64,000 bases of DNA from an uncultured Ruminiclostridium sp. (GTDB lineage Bacteria; Bacillota; Clostridia; Oscillospirales; Ruminococcaceae), in NCBI GenBank assembly GCA_947630175.1, contig CANRGJ010000003.1:225266-289265 (forward strand). Reading direction: 5' to 3'. Under the pieces are notes generated by a model. It had not been told where the DNA came from. It saw only the letters and a list, made by a program, of their open reading frames with translations, and did no database searches. Shown here piece by piece: positions 55,741 through 64,000 of this stretch. The position numbers were made by a program, and so were the translations under genes. Within the stretch, counting starts at the first letter, position 1. Every line of letters begins with the position of its first letter.

Positions 55741-56346
55741 GTGGAAACGCTTGAAAAGTTCCGTGAGTACAGGGATGAGGTCGAAAAGTTTAAGGAAGAG
55801 CATCCTGAAATTTTTTACACGCCTAATGAGATAGCTAACGGGAATGCATTTAGAATAGAACAGGGTGTTGAATATGAATATGACCTTGTAGAAATGATTT
55901 CTCACCAAATTACCTGCGAAAAATGTGCTATTTTTCAGGGGAGAGTATACTCTATCTCCGGAAAGGATAAACGTTTCCCATCGCTATCTGTTGTCCTGTC
56001 TGAAGGAACTTACCAGATACATATGGGCTGCAAGCATATTTTCATGCCGTGGGTCGAAGAAATGCACACAAAGGAAGAGATCGAGAAAGCCATAGCTTTT
56101 AGCAACAGACCCTTCACCGATCCACGAACCCAAAAAGAAAAAGACGATTACGACCGGCTGCAATACTATATTTACAAGCAGTATATGGACGGTCTTGATT
56201 ATCAAAAGCTCCGAAAGCTGCTCCACGGCATCGCTCCAAAATCTTTTTCGGGGTACCGCCGAATGAAAAACGCAAATACGGCAAATTACCTGAAACTTGT
56301 TGAAAAAGCAAAAGAGGTCGGGTTAGATATTGATAAATATAGATAA
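55741..56346 (+). CDS. stand-alone MuF-like domain protein (moron)
   Basis: 201 residues. Its middle (CEKCAIFQGRVYSISGKDKRFPSL, MGCKHIFMPWVEEMHTKEEIEKAI, then TDPRTQKEKDDYDRLQ) closely follows residues about 220-310 of the MuF head protein at 49294, but the N-terminal portal-binding part and the peptidase are missing. GTG start after AAGGGGG. It sits between chaperone and tape measure, a place with no normal gene, and has its own promoter and terminator. Function unknown; interference with head assembly of other phages is one idea. Confidence 0.7.
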   Translation: METLEKFREYRDEVEKFKEEHPEIFYTPNEIANGNAFRIEQGVEYEYDLVEMISHQITCEKCAIFQGRVYSISGKDKRFPSLSVVLSEGTYQIHMGCKHIFMPWVEEMHTKEEIEKAIAFSNRPFTDPRTQKEKDDYDRLQYYIYKQYMDGLDYQKLRKLLHGIAPKSFSGYRRMKNANTANYLKLVEKAKEVGLDIDKYR

Positions 56347-56357
56347 CACACTTACAT

Positions 56358-56390
56358 AGTGCCTGAGCGCAGTTCAGGTGCTATTTTTAT
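56358..56390 (+). terminator. terminator of the moron
   Basis: AGTGCCTGA and TCAGGTGCT form a 9-bp stem (two G-T pairs) with a 7-nt loop, then ATTTTTAT. Confidence 0.7.
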
Positions 56391-56414
56391 GCCATTGTAA
56401 GGAGGTGACTGCAA

Positions 56415-59400
56415 ATGGCTGATGAAATAGATGTAGGCGGTATAGTCGCTACAATAAGAATTGATGCGGATAAAGTCGACAGTACACTTGACAGTGCTGT
56501 TAAGGGGCTGAATAATTTAGGCGAATCTGGTAAAAAAGCCGTTGATCGAGTGGAAGAATTGCAGTCAAAAACAAACGGACTTGCCCCTATTTTAGACAAG
56601 ATAGGAAAAGGATCCCAAGGGGCTGCCGACGGGATATCGAAAGTTAATTCAAAAGTTAAAGCCGGATCTCTGGAAAAATATGATGCCCAACTTCAAACAC
56701 TTAACAGCGACTATGAAGCACAAAAGAAAATTGTTAACCAACTGGGTGCGCAGCTCGACTACCTCGTAGAAGATTACTATAAACTGGAGCAAAGCCTTGG
56801 CAGAGGTGATACTTTCGACCCTGCAGAACTCTATCCTCAGGAAAGTGCCCAACTTGACAAAGAAATGGCAAAGTTGTCTGAACTGGAAACAAAAATCAAC
56901 CAGATAACAGCGGCAAGAAAAAAAGCTGCGGAAGCTGCAGTCGACGCAGCTGCTAAGCAAGCCTCAGCTGCTGAAGATGTTGTAAGTGCAGAGGGAGCTA
57001 CCTCCTCCGCCATGAATAAACAGGCATCGTCTGTAAATAAAACAAACATGGCTTTTGATGCGGGCGCTACAGCATTGAGAGCTGTTACGTCCGCCGCAGG
57101 CGGCACTGTATCAAAGCTTGGATATCTTGGAACCGAGCTCATGTACCTTAAACGAAGTATGCAAGCAGCAGCAACGACAGGTTCAATGATGGCATCCGTG
57201 CTGTCATTTGGTGTAATGGCGGCGGTGACATTAGTTACTACTGCTATCACCGCATTACAGGAGAAGGAAGAAAAAAGGCAGGAAGCCTTTGAAAACGGAA
57301 TACAGAACTATGAAAAATATTCCTCTGAACTGCAAACATTAAATCAGTCGCTGGAAATCCTTAACAACAGCAAAAGCTCAACGGACCAGCTTACTACAGC
57401 CAGAAATAACCTTGCATCAACATTTGATAATTTGATTGTCGGTTATACTGATGAAGGTGAAGCAATACTTGCTAATAATGAGATTTTACAAAAACAAATA
57501 GACTTAATGAATAAAAAAATATCCCTTGCTCGACAGGAAATCATTACAAATGGAAACGCAATACAATCATATAATGATATTAAAGAAACAATACAAGATG
57601 CACAAACCGGAGGTGGACTGCGTGCATTTGACGTATTGAACGATGAACAATTGCTTGAATATGATATTCAGCTCTCTGAACTTTATGCCAAAGCACAAAA
57701 AGAAGCAGAGGCTTACATAAAAGAAAATATAGACTTGATTGACTCCAACACAGGAGTAGCTCTCTCATGGGAGCAGCTTTCTTCCGCTCAAGCAACTGTA
57801 GGTAATTCTCTGATACTTGAATATATGGACGATATCATTAATCAGAACATTACCTATGATGAGGTGCTTGAGGAAATCAGGGCAAAACTATCTGACAGCG
57901 GGTTTGTAGAGAATTATTTTTCTAAACTTACTAATCAGACTCAAAACGCAGTCAATAGCAGTGTGCAGCTTGAGAAAGCATATGAAAATTTAAATAATAC
58001 ACTGGGATCATCTCTTAATAAGATAAATACGGTACAATCCGACCTTGCATCGGCACACTCTGAACTTGAGAAGAATGGCAGGCTTTCTCAATCGACTATA
58101 AATGGACTGATAAATTCCTATCCACAGCTCATTGATTATTTAAATGCGGAAACAGGTCAGCTTGAGCTTACCGAGGATACAATGAGAACATTGTATGAGG
58201 TGCAAAAACAACTGCAAATTGCCGAATTAGAAGCTGCCAAAGCAAAGTTACTTGAAAATGAAGAACGGATAAAGTCCAATGTTAAGGTGGCAGAATCTGA
58301 ATATGCAGTTGCTCAAGCATCAGTCATGCGCACGGGGTATGCATCAGATGCGCAGTATTATTTACAAACGTTAGCCGCGTTGCAAGGCTCTCGGCAAGAG
58401 CTGACCGAATTAGAAACCAATTGCACACGCATAGATACCCTTATTGAAAACATAAATAATATGGAGTTGGATTGGAACACTGCTGACAATGGAAAACTAA
58501 ACAGCGGAATAAGCGAGTATGCGTCTGCTCTTGAAAAGCTTGACCATCAAAAAAGAATGGGACAGTTGACCGTAAAAGAAGAAATAGCGGCTCTTGAAGA
58601 ACTGGGAAGAAAATATGCACTTTCCGCTGATGAGCAGATGGATCTTGAGTATCGAATATACACAGCAAAAAAACAATATTCTGAGGAAATAGAAGAAATC
58701 AGATCAAAGACTTTGCAGGAGCAGTACACACAAATTGAAAATTTAAAGTCTCTTGGTAAGCTGACATCAGAACAAGAGTTGGAATGGCTTGAAAAAATCC
58801 GGCAAAAGTATAAAATGAACGCTGAAGAGCGTATTGCTCTGGAAATCAAGATATATAATCTTAAGCAGGAGCTGAAGCAGAATGAAATCAATGCTTTGGA
58901 CGATCTTGGAAACGCAATTACAGAAGCCTTGAAAAACCAGTATGATGAGCAGCGTAAAGCGGAGCAGGATCGCATAAATGAAAGCATATCCGCTTGGGAT
59001 GATTGGGAAAAATCCACTGTTGCTACAATACAGGCGGAAATAGATGCTTTGGATGAACTGGAAAAGGAACAGGAAAGCCAGTCTGCATCTGCAGAATATT
59101 ATCGAAAATCTCAGGAACTTCAGTTGAAGATTGCATATGAAAAAGATGATTATCAGCGTGAACAGTATCTTAAGGAACTAAATCGTTTAGCTGCCGAGGA
59201 AGAGGAACGACTTCGCAAGGAGCAGATTGAAGCCCAAAAGGAAGAATTACGTCAGCAGATAGAGGATGTAGAAAACACAGCAGACGAAAGACGTGAAGCA
59301 CTGGAAGAAGAGTTAGATGTAATTAATGATAATTATGACGAGCTAACCTCTGCACTATCTCTTCGCGCACAAGCGGAACATATAATTATGCAACAGTCGC

Positions 59401-59756
59401 AGGAAGACATTATTGCATTAATACAATCCTATGCTCCTGATTACAATCTTACCGGACAGTCTATAGGCGAAAGTCTATATAATGGCTTTAAAAGTAAGGT
59501 CGATGATATCTATGTTTATATTGAGGAAATCATGGAAGCGATACTCAATTACCAGAACGCTGCTAAGCAAATTGCGGCTGATGCAGCCGATAATTTTGCG
59601 GCAGAATATATTGGGCATCAATTATCATCGGGTTCCCCCAAAAGCACAACTATTAATTATACAAGTAATTTTAATGTGCCGGTACAATCTCCCGTACAGA
59701 CAAAAAGGGCAATAGAGAGTACCGCATCCCAGCTTGCGGCCATAATACAACAATAG
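56415..59756 (+). CDS. tail tape measure protein
   Basis: 1113 residues. Long coiled coils with a hydrophobic region (about 240-285) and a long Glu/Gln/Lys-rich stretch. The largest gene of the module, behind the chaperone, as expected. By the usual rule of about 1.5 angstrom per residue the tail would be near 165 nm. AGGAGGTGA precedes the ATG. Confidence 0.9.
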   Translation: MADEIDVGGIVATIRIDADKVDSTLDSAVKGLNNLGESGKKAVDRVEELQSKTNGLAPILDKIGKGSQGAADGISKVNSKVKAGSLEKYDAQLQTLNSDYEAQKKIVNQLGAQLDYLVEDYYKLEQSLGRGDTFDPAELYPQESAQLDKEMAKLSELETKINQITAARKKAAEAAVDAAAKQASAAEDVVSAEGATSSAMNKQASSVNKTNMAFDAGATALRAVTSAAGGTVSKLGYLGTELMYLKRSMQAAATTGSMMASVLSFGVMAAVTLVTTAITALQEKEEKRQEAFENGIQNYEKYSSELQTLNQSLEILNNSKSSTDQLTTARNNLASTFDNLIVGYTDEGEAILANNEILQKQIDLMNKKISLARQEIITNGNAIQSYNDIKETIQDAQTGGGLRAFDVLNDEQLLEYDIQLSELYAKAQKEAEAYIKENIDLIDSNTGVALSWEQLSSAQATVGNSLILEYMDDIINQNITYDEVLEEIRAKLSDSGFVENYFSKLTNQTQNAVNSSVQLEKAYENLNNTLGSSLNKINTVQSDLASAHSELEKNGRLSQSTINGLINSYPQLIDYLNAETGQLELTEDTMRTLYEVQKQLQIAELEAAKAKLLENEERIKSNVKVAESEYAVAQASVMRTGYASDAQYYLQTLAALQGSRQELTELETNCTRIDTLIENINNMELDWNTADNGKLNSGISEYASALEKLDHQKRMGQLTVKEEIAALEELGRKYALSADEQMDLEYRIYTAKKQYSEEIEEIRSKTLQEQYTQIENLKSLGKLTSEQELEWLEKIRQKYKMNAEERIALEIKIYNLKQELKQNEINALDDLGNAITEALKNQYDEQRKAEQDRINESISAWDDWEKSTVATIQAEIDALDELEKEQESQSASAEYYRKSQELQLKIAYEKDDYQREQYLKELNRLAAEEEERLRKEQIEAQKEELRQQIEDVENTADERREALEEELDVINDNYDELTSALSLRAQAEHIIMQQSQEDIIALIQSYAPDYNLTGQSIGESLYNGFKSKVDDIYVYIEEIMEAILNYQNAAKQIAADAADNFAAEYIGHQLSSGSPKSTTINYTSNFNVPVQSPVQTKRAIESTASQLAAIIQQ

Positions 59757-59769
59757 GAGGTGACCCAAT

Positions 59770-60645
59770 GTGCAAAAGTTGGTATATGTACCGCCTTGGG
59801 ACAACTTAGGCGGAGAAGACAATGTCATATTACAGTTAGATAAGCCTGTGATCTTAGGAACTGTCAGCGGTACCAGCGGCACTGATGTTAACATTATAAG
59901 CAGCAAGATACCGGGTATGAACGGAGAATATGTGCATGATGTAGAGCTGGAACCCGGGCAGATCAAAGCAAAGGTCAATGTGTACGGCAGTGATCGCAGA
60001 GAAATGTACCAAAATAGATTTAATCTTATCCGCTGCCTTACAGCAAAATCCACACCCGGAACACTGTACTATTATAATGACTATATATCAGCCAAAATTG
60101 CCGCCATACCTCAATCGTCCCCTCAGTTTACCGCTCGTATACAAAATTACAATGCTGCAGATATTATTTTTTTCTGCCCGGAGTCCTACTGGATGAGCTT
60201 GGAAGAAAAGAAAGTAAAAATTGCATGGATAGGTAATGCATTTGAATTTCCGATAGCGATAGAGCCAAACATGCAGTTTGGCGTTATCCAATCAAAAGAG
60301 ACGGTGTATATCAATAATGCGCTTAATACGCCGATAGTTATCACAATCTCTGCGCCGGCAACCAATCCGATAAAAATAAGCAACAATACTACCGGGCAGG
60401 TCATAGAGCTTGAGCGTGCTCTAACTGGCAATGAAAAGCTGATTATCAACACGAAACGCAGATATAAAAGCGTCACTCTTGTGCACAACAACGGCACGAT
60501 AGAGGACGCTTTTCATTATATCACGCCGGAATCAGAGCTATTTGAACTTGTTCCGGGAGCAAACGAGCTTGAGTATATCAACTGGGATGAAAGCGAACCG
60601 ACAAGAGTCGATATTGCTTTTTACGAGCTGTATTCGGGGGTGTAA
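59770..60645 (+). CDS. distal tail protein (Dit-like)
   Basis: 291 residues. N-terminal half with RREMYQNRFNLIRCLTAKSTPGTLYYYND and C-terminal galectin-like strands fit siphophage distal tail proteins. The start is GTG at 59770 after AGGAGGTGAC; the overlapping ATG at 59768 stops at once. Confidence 0.8.
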   Translation: MQKLVYVPPWDNLGGEDNVILQLDKPVILGTVSGTSGTDVNIISSKIPGMNGEYVHDVELEPGQIKAKVNVYGSDRREMYQNRFNLIRCLTAKSTPGTLYYYNDYISAKIAAIPQSSPQFTARIQNYNAADIIFFCPESYWMSLEEKKVKIAWIGNAFEFPIAIEPNMQFGVIQSKETVYINNALNTPIVITISAPATNPIKISNNTTGQVIELERALTGNEKLIINTKRRYKSVTLVHNNGTIEDAFHYITPESELFELVPGANELEYINWDESEPTRVDIAFYELYSGV

Positions 60646-60647
60646 AT

Positions 60648-61805
60648 ATGGATGCACCATTGATAACAGTCATTGATAGAAATTTTGCTTTACAGGCTCA
60701 GATAGATGTATATACATCCCTACTTTTCAATCGTAAGTGGCAGGATGTAGGGGACTGGCAGCTTGTACTACCTGCCTCGGCTTATGGGGCTGACAAGCTT
60801 ATCAAAAACAATATTATTTTACTTGGTGCCGATGGGCATCGCAGTGGATACATCGAAAATGTGAAGTCATCTGAAGGCGATAAGGGAATAATGCTTACCG
60901 TAACCGGGAAGACATTGCAGGGGGTGGCAAGACAGCGTATCACGTTGCCTAACAATGATGATCATAACTATGGCTATGATAATGTGCCATCTTTAACTGA
61001 TGATAACATAAGCCCTTCTCCCGTTTCAGCAGAGACGATTTTAAAAACATATGCGAACCGTCATATGGTAAATCCGGCAGACCCTAAGCGTAAATTCCCA
61101 AATTTGATTATTGCCAAGGATCTTAAGCGTGGGAAAGCAACTGTTTGGTCGTCGCGTTTGGAAACACTTTCGGACGTGCTTCGTGATGTCAGCGTGTATT
61201 GTGATGTGGGGTGGGAAATCTACGTTGATTTGCATAATAAGCAGCTGGTCTTTGACATTATAGAAGGCGTCGACAGATCTTACAGTCAAGCTGAAAATAG
61301 TCGTGTTATATTTTCTCGCAGTTTTGATAATATTCTGAGCTGCACTTATATGGATGATATCAGCGGGCTGCGTAATCTTGCGTATGCCGGTGGTGCCGGT
61401 GAGGGCACAGCCAGAACGATTATAAAAGTGACAAAAGATGGTATTGAACCTGAAGGCTGGGATCGAAGAGAAATATTTTTTGATTGTGGATCATTGGAAG
61501 TAGTAGAAACAGATACAACTATGAGCCTCGAAAAAGAAGCTCAGCACAAACTGGAGGGCTATACAAAAACAGAGTCTTTGACCGCTCCTGTTGTGGATAC
61601 AGCGTCTTTTGCATATCTCAAAAAATGGAATCTTGGTGATAAGGTAACAGTTGCAAGCAAAGCAATAGGTAAAAATCTTGACACTCCCATTATCGAAATT
61701 TCAGAGCGATACGAGTCCAGCTCTATCGGGCTGGATGTTAGGTTTGGCGCACCTGATATTGATTTCGGAAGAGTAATTCGAAATATAAAAAACACACCGA
61801 GATAA
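60648..61805 (+). CDS. Gp37-like baseplate/tail protein
   Basis: 385 residues. FNRKWQDVGDWQLVLP, the YIENV region, and LSDVLRDVSVYCDVGWEIYVD match the siphovirus ReqiPepy6 Gp37-like family, found behind Dit in Firmicutes phages. It serves as hub or baseplate component. Confidence 0.78.
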   Translation: MDAPLITVIDRNFALQAQIDVYTSLLFNRKWQDVGDWQLVLPASAYGADKLIKNNIILLGADGHRSGYIENVKSSEGDKGIMLTVTGKTLQGVARQRITLPNNDDHNYGYDNVPSLTDDNISPSPVSAETILKTYANRHMVNPADPKRKFPNLIIAKDLKRGKATVWSSRLETLSDVLRDVSVYCDVGWEIYVDLHNKQLVFDIIEGVDRSYSQAENSRVIFSRSFDNILSCTYMDDISGLRNLAYAGGAGEGTARTIIKVTKDGIEPEGWDRREIFFDCGSLEVVETDTTMSLEKEAQHKLEGYTKTESLTAPVVDTASFAYLKKWNLGDKVTVASKAIGKNLDTPIIEISERYESSSIGLDVRFGAPDIDFGRVIRNIKNTPR

Positions 61806-61826
61806 TGTGTGGAAAGGAGTATTAAA

Positions 61827-62786
61827 ATGGCATTTTTATCACGTTTTTACAACAGCAAAAACGGAGATCGCACATATAACGCAGCTGATTGGGCTGACTA
61901 TTTTGCCAGCTTTATCAGCAACGGCGTATTTGCCGAGCCAGCAAACGGTTGTAAGGTAGTTGCTGTCAGTGGCAGTACTAACAACATTAAGGTTCGTCCT
62001 GGGAAGTTGTGGATCAATGGGTATTACAGCACCAATACTACTGATTATTCCCTATCCATACCGTTAGTTGCAGAAAAAAATATGTCACGCTATGACAGAG
62101 TAGTAGCAAGGCTTGATCTAACCAAGAGGACAACATCATTGGCAGTGTTAAGAGGTACTGCTGCAACAGTTGCAGAAATACCTCAGCTTACAAGGAATGA
62201 TACTATCTATGAGTTGGGACTGGCAATTATATCTGTACGATCCGGGACAACGGAAATAACTCAAGCAGATATTACAGATACTCGGATGATTGAATCTGAT
62301 TGTGGGATCGTGAAAGGAGTTATAGATCAGATTAAGACTGATGAATTATTTGCTCAGTATCAGGCAGCATTTGAAAAGTGGTTTTCCAGCCTACAGACTG
62401 AGTTGGACGAAAATGCTCTCACCCATTTATATACCATGATCCAGTCTTTATACAACAGTATACAGGCACTCAATAACCAGCTAATTGATGATGTTACAAA
62501 AAAGCAATACCATTTAGGAGTATCAGACGGAAGGCTCTATTATGAAGAGGGCGCTGTGGCTGTTGAAGGTGGGTTTACGGCATTGTCGAGTGACAAAAAT
62601 TATATACATAATCAAACAGCAACCAGTGCCAAATGGGTGGTGCAGCATAATCTTGGTAAGTATTGCTCCGTTACCGTTGTGGACAGTGGTGGAAATATAA
62701 TCGTCGGAAATGTAGAGTATGTAGACATAAACCGCCTTATAATCAGCTTTTCCACGGCAATAAGTGGTAAAGCGTACTGCAATTAA
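61827..62786 (+). CDS. baseplate / receptor-binding protein
   Basis: 319 residues. The N-terminus (RTYNAADWADYFASFISNGVF ... VRPGKLWINGYY) is common in upper baseplate proteins. A helical middle (about 180-225) is followed by a C-terminal beta domain (WVVQHNLGKYCSVTVVD) shared with the next gene. The GGAAAGGAG site fixes the start. Confidence 0.72.
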   Translation: MAFLSRFYNSKNGDRTYNAADWADYFASFISNGVFAEPANGCKVVAVSGSTNNIKVRPGKLWINGYYSTNTTDYSLSIPLVAEKNMSRYDRVVARLDLTKRTTSLAVLRGTAATVAEIPQLTRNDTIYELGLAIISVRSGTTEITQADITDTRMIESDCGIVKGVIDQIKTDELFAQYQAAFEKWFSSLQTELDENALTHLYTMIQSLYNSIQALNNQLIDDVTKKQYHLGVSDGRLYYEEGAVAVEGGFTALSSDKNYIHNQTATSAKWVVQHNLGKYCSVTVVDSGGNIIVGNVEYVDINRLIISFSTAISGKAYCN

Positions 62787-62801
62787 GATGAGGTAATATA
62801 C

Positions 62802-63617
62802 ATGGATATACTTAATAATATCAATATCCTACAAAATGAGATACAAAATGCAGTCGCACAAAATCTTGCGGCGGCACCGCTAAACCCTACAAAGGGGCAA
62901 TTCTATTTTGATACTGGAAAAAACAGATTACTGTATTATGATGGAACCCGCTGGGTAAGCGCAACTGACGATAATACTACTTATACGTTTGCTGCCGGAG
63001 ATGCCAACGGACAAATAAAAGTATCTGACAGCAATGGAAACACTTTTAACATTGATGTCAAAGGATTATCGGCAGCAGCGTATAAGAAAGTAGATACTGT
63101 CATCTCTGAATCACCATCTTCAGCTAATTTGCCTACCTCAGCCGCCGTTGCGAATGCCATAGCTGCAGCGTTGTCCGCATCGGATGCCATGCGATTTAAA
63201 GGAACCATTGGTTCAGGTGGTACTATTTCTGCGCTTCCAACAAACGGTGTACTTGTTGGCGATACTTACAAGGTCGCAACTGCGGGAAAATATGCTAATC
63301 AATCTGCAAAAGTAGGAGATCTTTTTATTGCAACAGCGACTGACCCCACATGGGTACTCGTTCCTTCAGGTGATGACGGCAACGCTTATAAATATACATC
63401 TGCTAATCCGGCTTTAACATCAGCAAGCAATATATGCACTTGGACTATAACTCACGGACTTAGCACTAAATATCCTCTTGTGCAACTCTATGAAATAAGT
63501 ACTGGTGAAATGATAATAGCAGATATTATATCTGTATCAGCAAGTCAGGTAAAGGTGCTTATCAACAGTGCCGAAGATATTGCCGCTGGCACATATCAAG
63601 CTATCATTGTAGGATAG
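62802..63617 (+). CDS. tail fibre protein
   Basis: 271 residues. An N-terminal attachment pattern (APLNPTKGQFYFDTGKNRLLYYDGTRW) is followed by beta repeats and the C-terminal domain WTITHGLSTKYPLVQLYE, similar to the end of the previous protein. Likely a host-binding fibre. Confidence 0.72.
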   Translation: MDILNNINILQNEIQNAVAQNLAAAPLNPTKGQFYFDTGKNRLLYYDGTRWVSATDDNTTYTFAAGDANGQIKVSDSNGNTFNIDVKGLSAAAYKKVDTVISESPSSANLPTSAAVANAIAAALSASDAMRFKGTIGSGGTISALPTNGVLVGDTYKVATAGKYANQSAKVGDLFIATATDPTWVLVPSGDDGNAYKYTSANPALTSASNICTWTITHGLSTKYPLVQLYEISTGEMIIADIISVSASQVKVLINSAEDIAAGTYQAIIVG

Positions 63618-63629
63618 GAGGAAGCATAG

Positions 63630-64000
63630 ATGCAAAATTTATCACCGGTAAATAATGATAAAGATATACCTCGCTGGGGAGATATAAAAGTCACTGGGAT
63701 AAAAGGAAGTGCAGAAAAAACATACAGGACCGGAAATGTAGATATTTCGCCCGAAAATCTTGGCTTAGGTTCTGCTATAATTAGCGGAGAACAAACAGTC
63801 TCATCTTCTTCAGACGGAGGAACAAATATTTTTTCTTTTTCTACCGCCGATGGTAAAACAATGACTTTTGAAGTGAAAAACGGAACAAAAGGTTCAAAGG
63901 GAGACGCAGGCGCTCAAGGACCCCAAGGAGCAACAGGTCCGCAGGGACCTAAGGGCGACAAGGGTGATACGGGAGCGGCTGGGGCAAAGGGTGCTACGGG
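63630..64000 (+). CDS. collagen-like tail fibre (partial, runs off window)
   Basis: ATG at 63630 after ATAGGAGGAA. About 85 residues of an adaptor region precede Gly-X-Y repeats (GSKGDAGAQGPQGATGPQGP and on), which continue to the window end. Collagen-like stretches are common in phage fibres. No stop in the window. Confidence 0.75.
   Translation, partial: MQNLSPVNNDKDIPRWGDIKVTGIKGSAEKTYRTGNVDISPENLGLGSAIISGEQTVSSSSDGGTNIFSFSTADGKTMTFEVKNGTKGSKGDAGAQGPQGATGPQGPKGDKGDTGAAGAKGAT

Larger units (their letters stand above)
35242..64000. mobile_element. Mu-like transposable prophage (right end outside window)
   Basis: Contains a DDE transposase and partner ATPase of MuA/MuB type, GemA and Mor, a LexA-type repressor, Mu gp26/gp27-like proteins, and a complete head and long-tail (siphovirus) module. 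Early genes point left and late genes point right from a switch at 43.25 kb. The exact left end lies between the metY hairpin and the Mor gene and cannot be fixed without the right end. The element continues past 64000. Confidence 0.9.

Overview
The window looks like the chromosome of an anaerobic gut or rumen Clostridia member (Oscillospiraceae, Ruminococcus-like). This is inferred from gene style, Gram-positive ribosome binding sites, short palindromic intergenic repeats of the kind seen in that group, and a mix of host genes and a Mu-like phage; no rRNA or other taxonomic marker is present.

1-8985 is an F-type ATP synthase operon in the order subunit I, a, c, b, delta, alpha, a small unknown protein, a 40-residue membrane peptide, gamma, beta, epsilon. 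It is broken up by long repeated intergenic elements, with three composite copies of roughly 350-400 bp. The c subunit has two carboxylates (Glu28 and Glu61, followed by Thr-Thr and Tyr66), which points to Na+ coupling. A terminator follows epsilon.

9543-26765 is an accessory operon behind a strong promoter: two YbjN/CesT-like small proteins, an XRE regulator, a secreted/membrane von Willebrand A (vWA) protein, a 1260-residue tubulin-like GTPase, a second membrane vWA protein, a zinc-ribbon membrane protein, a ruined second tubulin-like gene, a HerA/DUF87-type ATPase, and then two toxin-immunity pairs (LHH nuclease with SUKH immunity; TNT-type NAD+ glycohydrolase with a small immunity protein). 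Three of the proteins share acidic Phe-Gly-rich tails. I read this as a candidate undescribed membrane machine that handles or delivers its own polymorphic toxins. That reading is inference.

26812-33065 is a second accessory operon: two paralogous membrane proteins ending in a Rossmann (TrkA-N-like) region and a ryanodine-receptor (RyR) domain, then a TIR-transmembrane-LRR protein, like a Toll-like receptor in reverse order. The last gene is frameshifted near its end. A TIR-made nucleotide signal sensed by RyR-domain proteins is a plausible immune or signalling circuit.

33666-35241 carries a 16-residue leader peptide and metY (O-acetylhomoserine sulfhydrylase).

From about 35.25 kb to beyond the window end is a Mu-like transposable prophage. 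The early module runs leftwards from a consensus promoter at 43.25 kb (49-residue ORF, XRE repressor-like protein, DDE transposase A, ATPase B, several small Zn/HTH proteins, GemA, Mor). A LexA/S24-type repressor and the late module run rightwards: Mu gp26/gp27-like proteins, a NusG paralogue, terminase, portal, MuF head protein fused to a zincin domain, scaffold, capsid, connectors, tail tube, a tail chaperone with a -1 frameshift site, a stand-alone MuF-like moron, tape measure, Dit, Gp37-like protein and fibres, ending in a collagen-like fibre cut by the window edge. The virion is of long non-contractile-tail (siphovirus) type.
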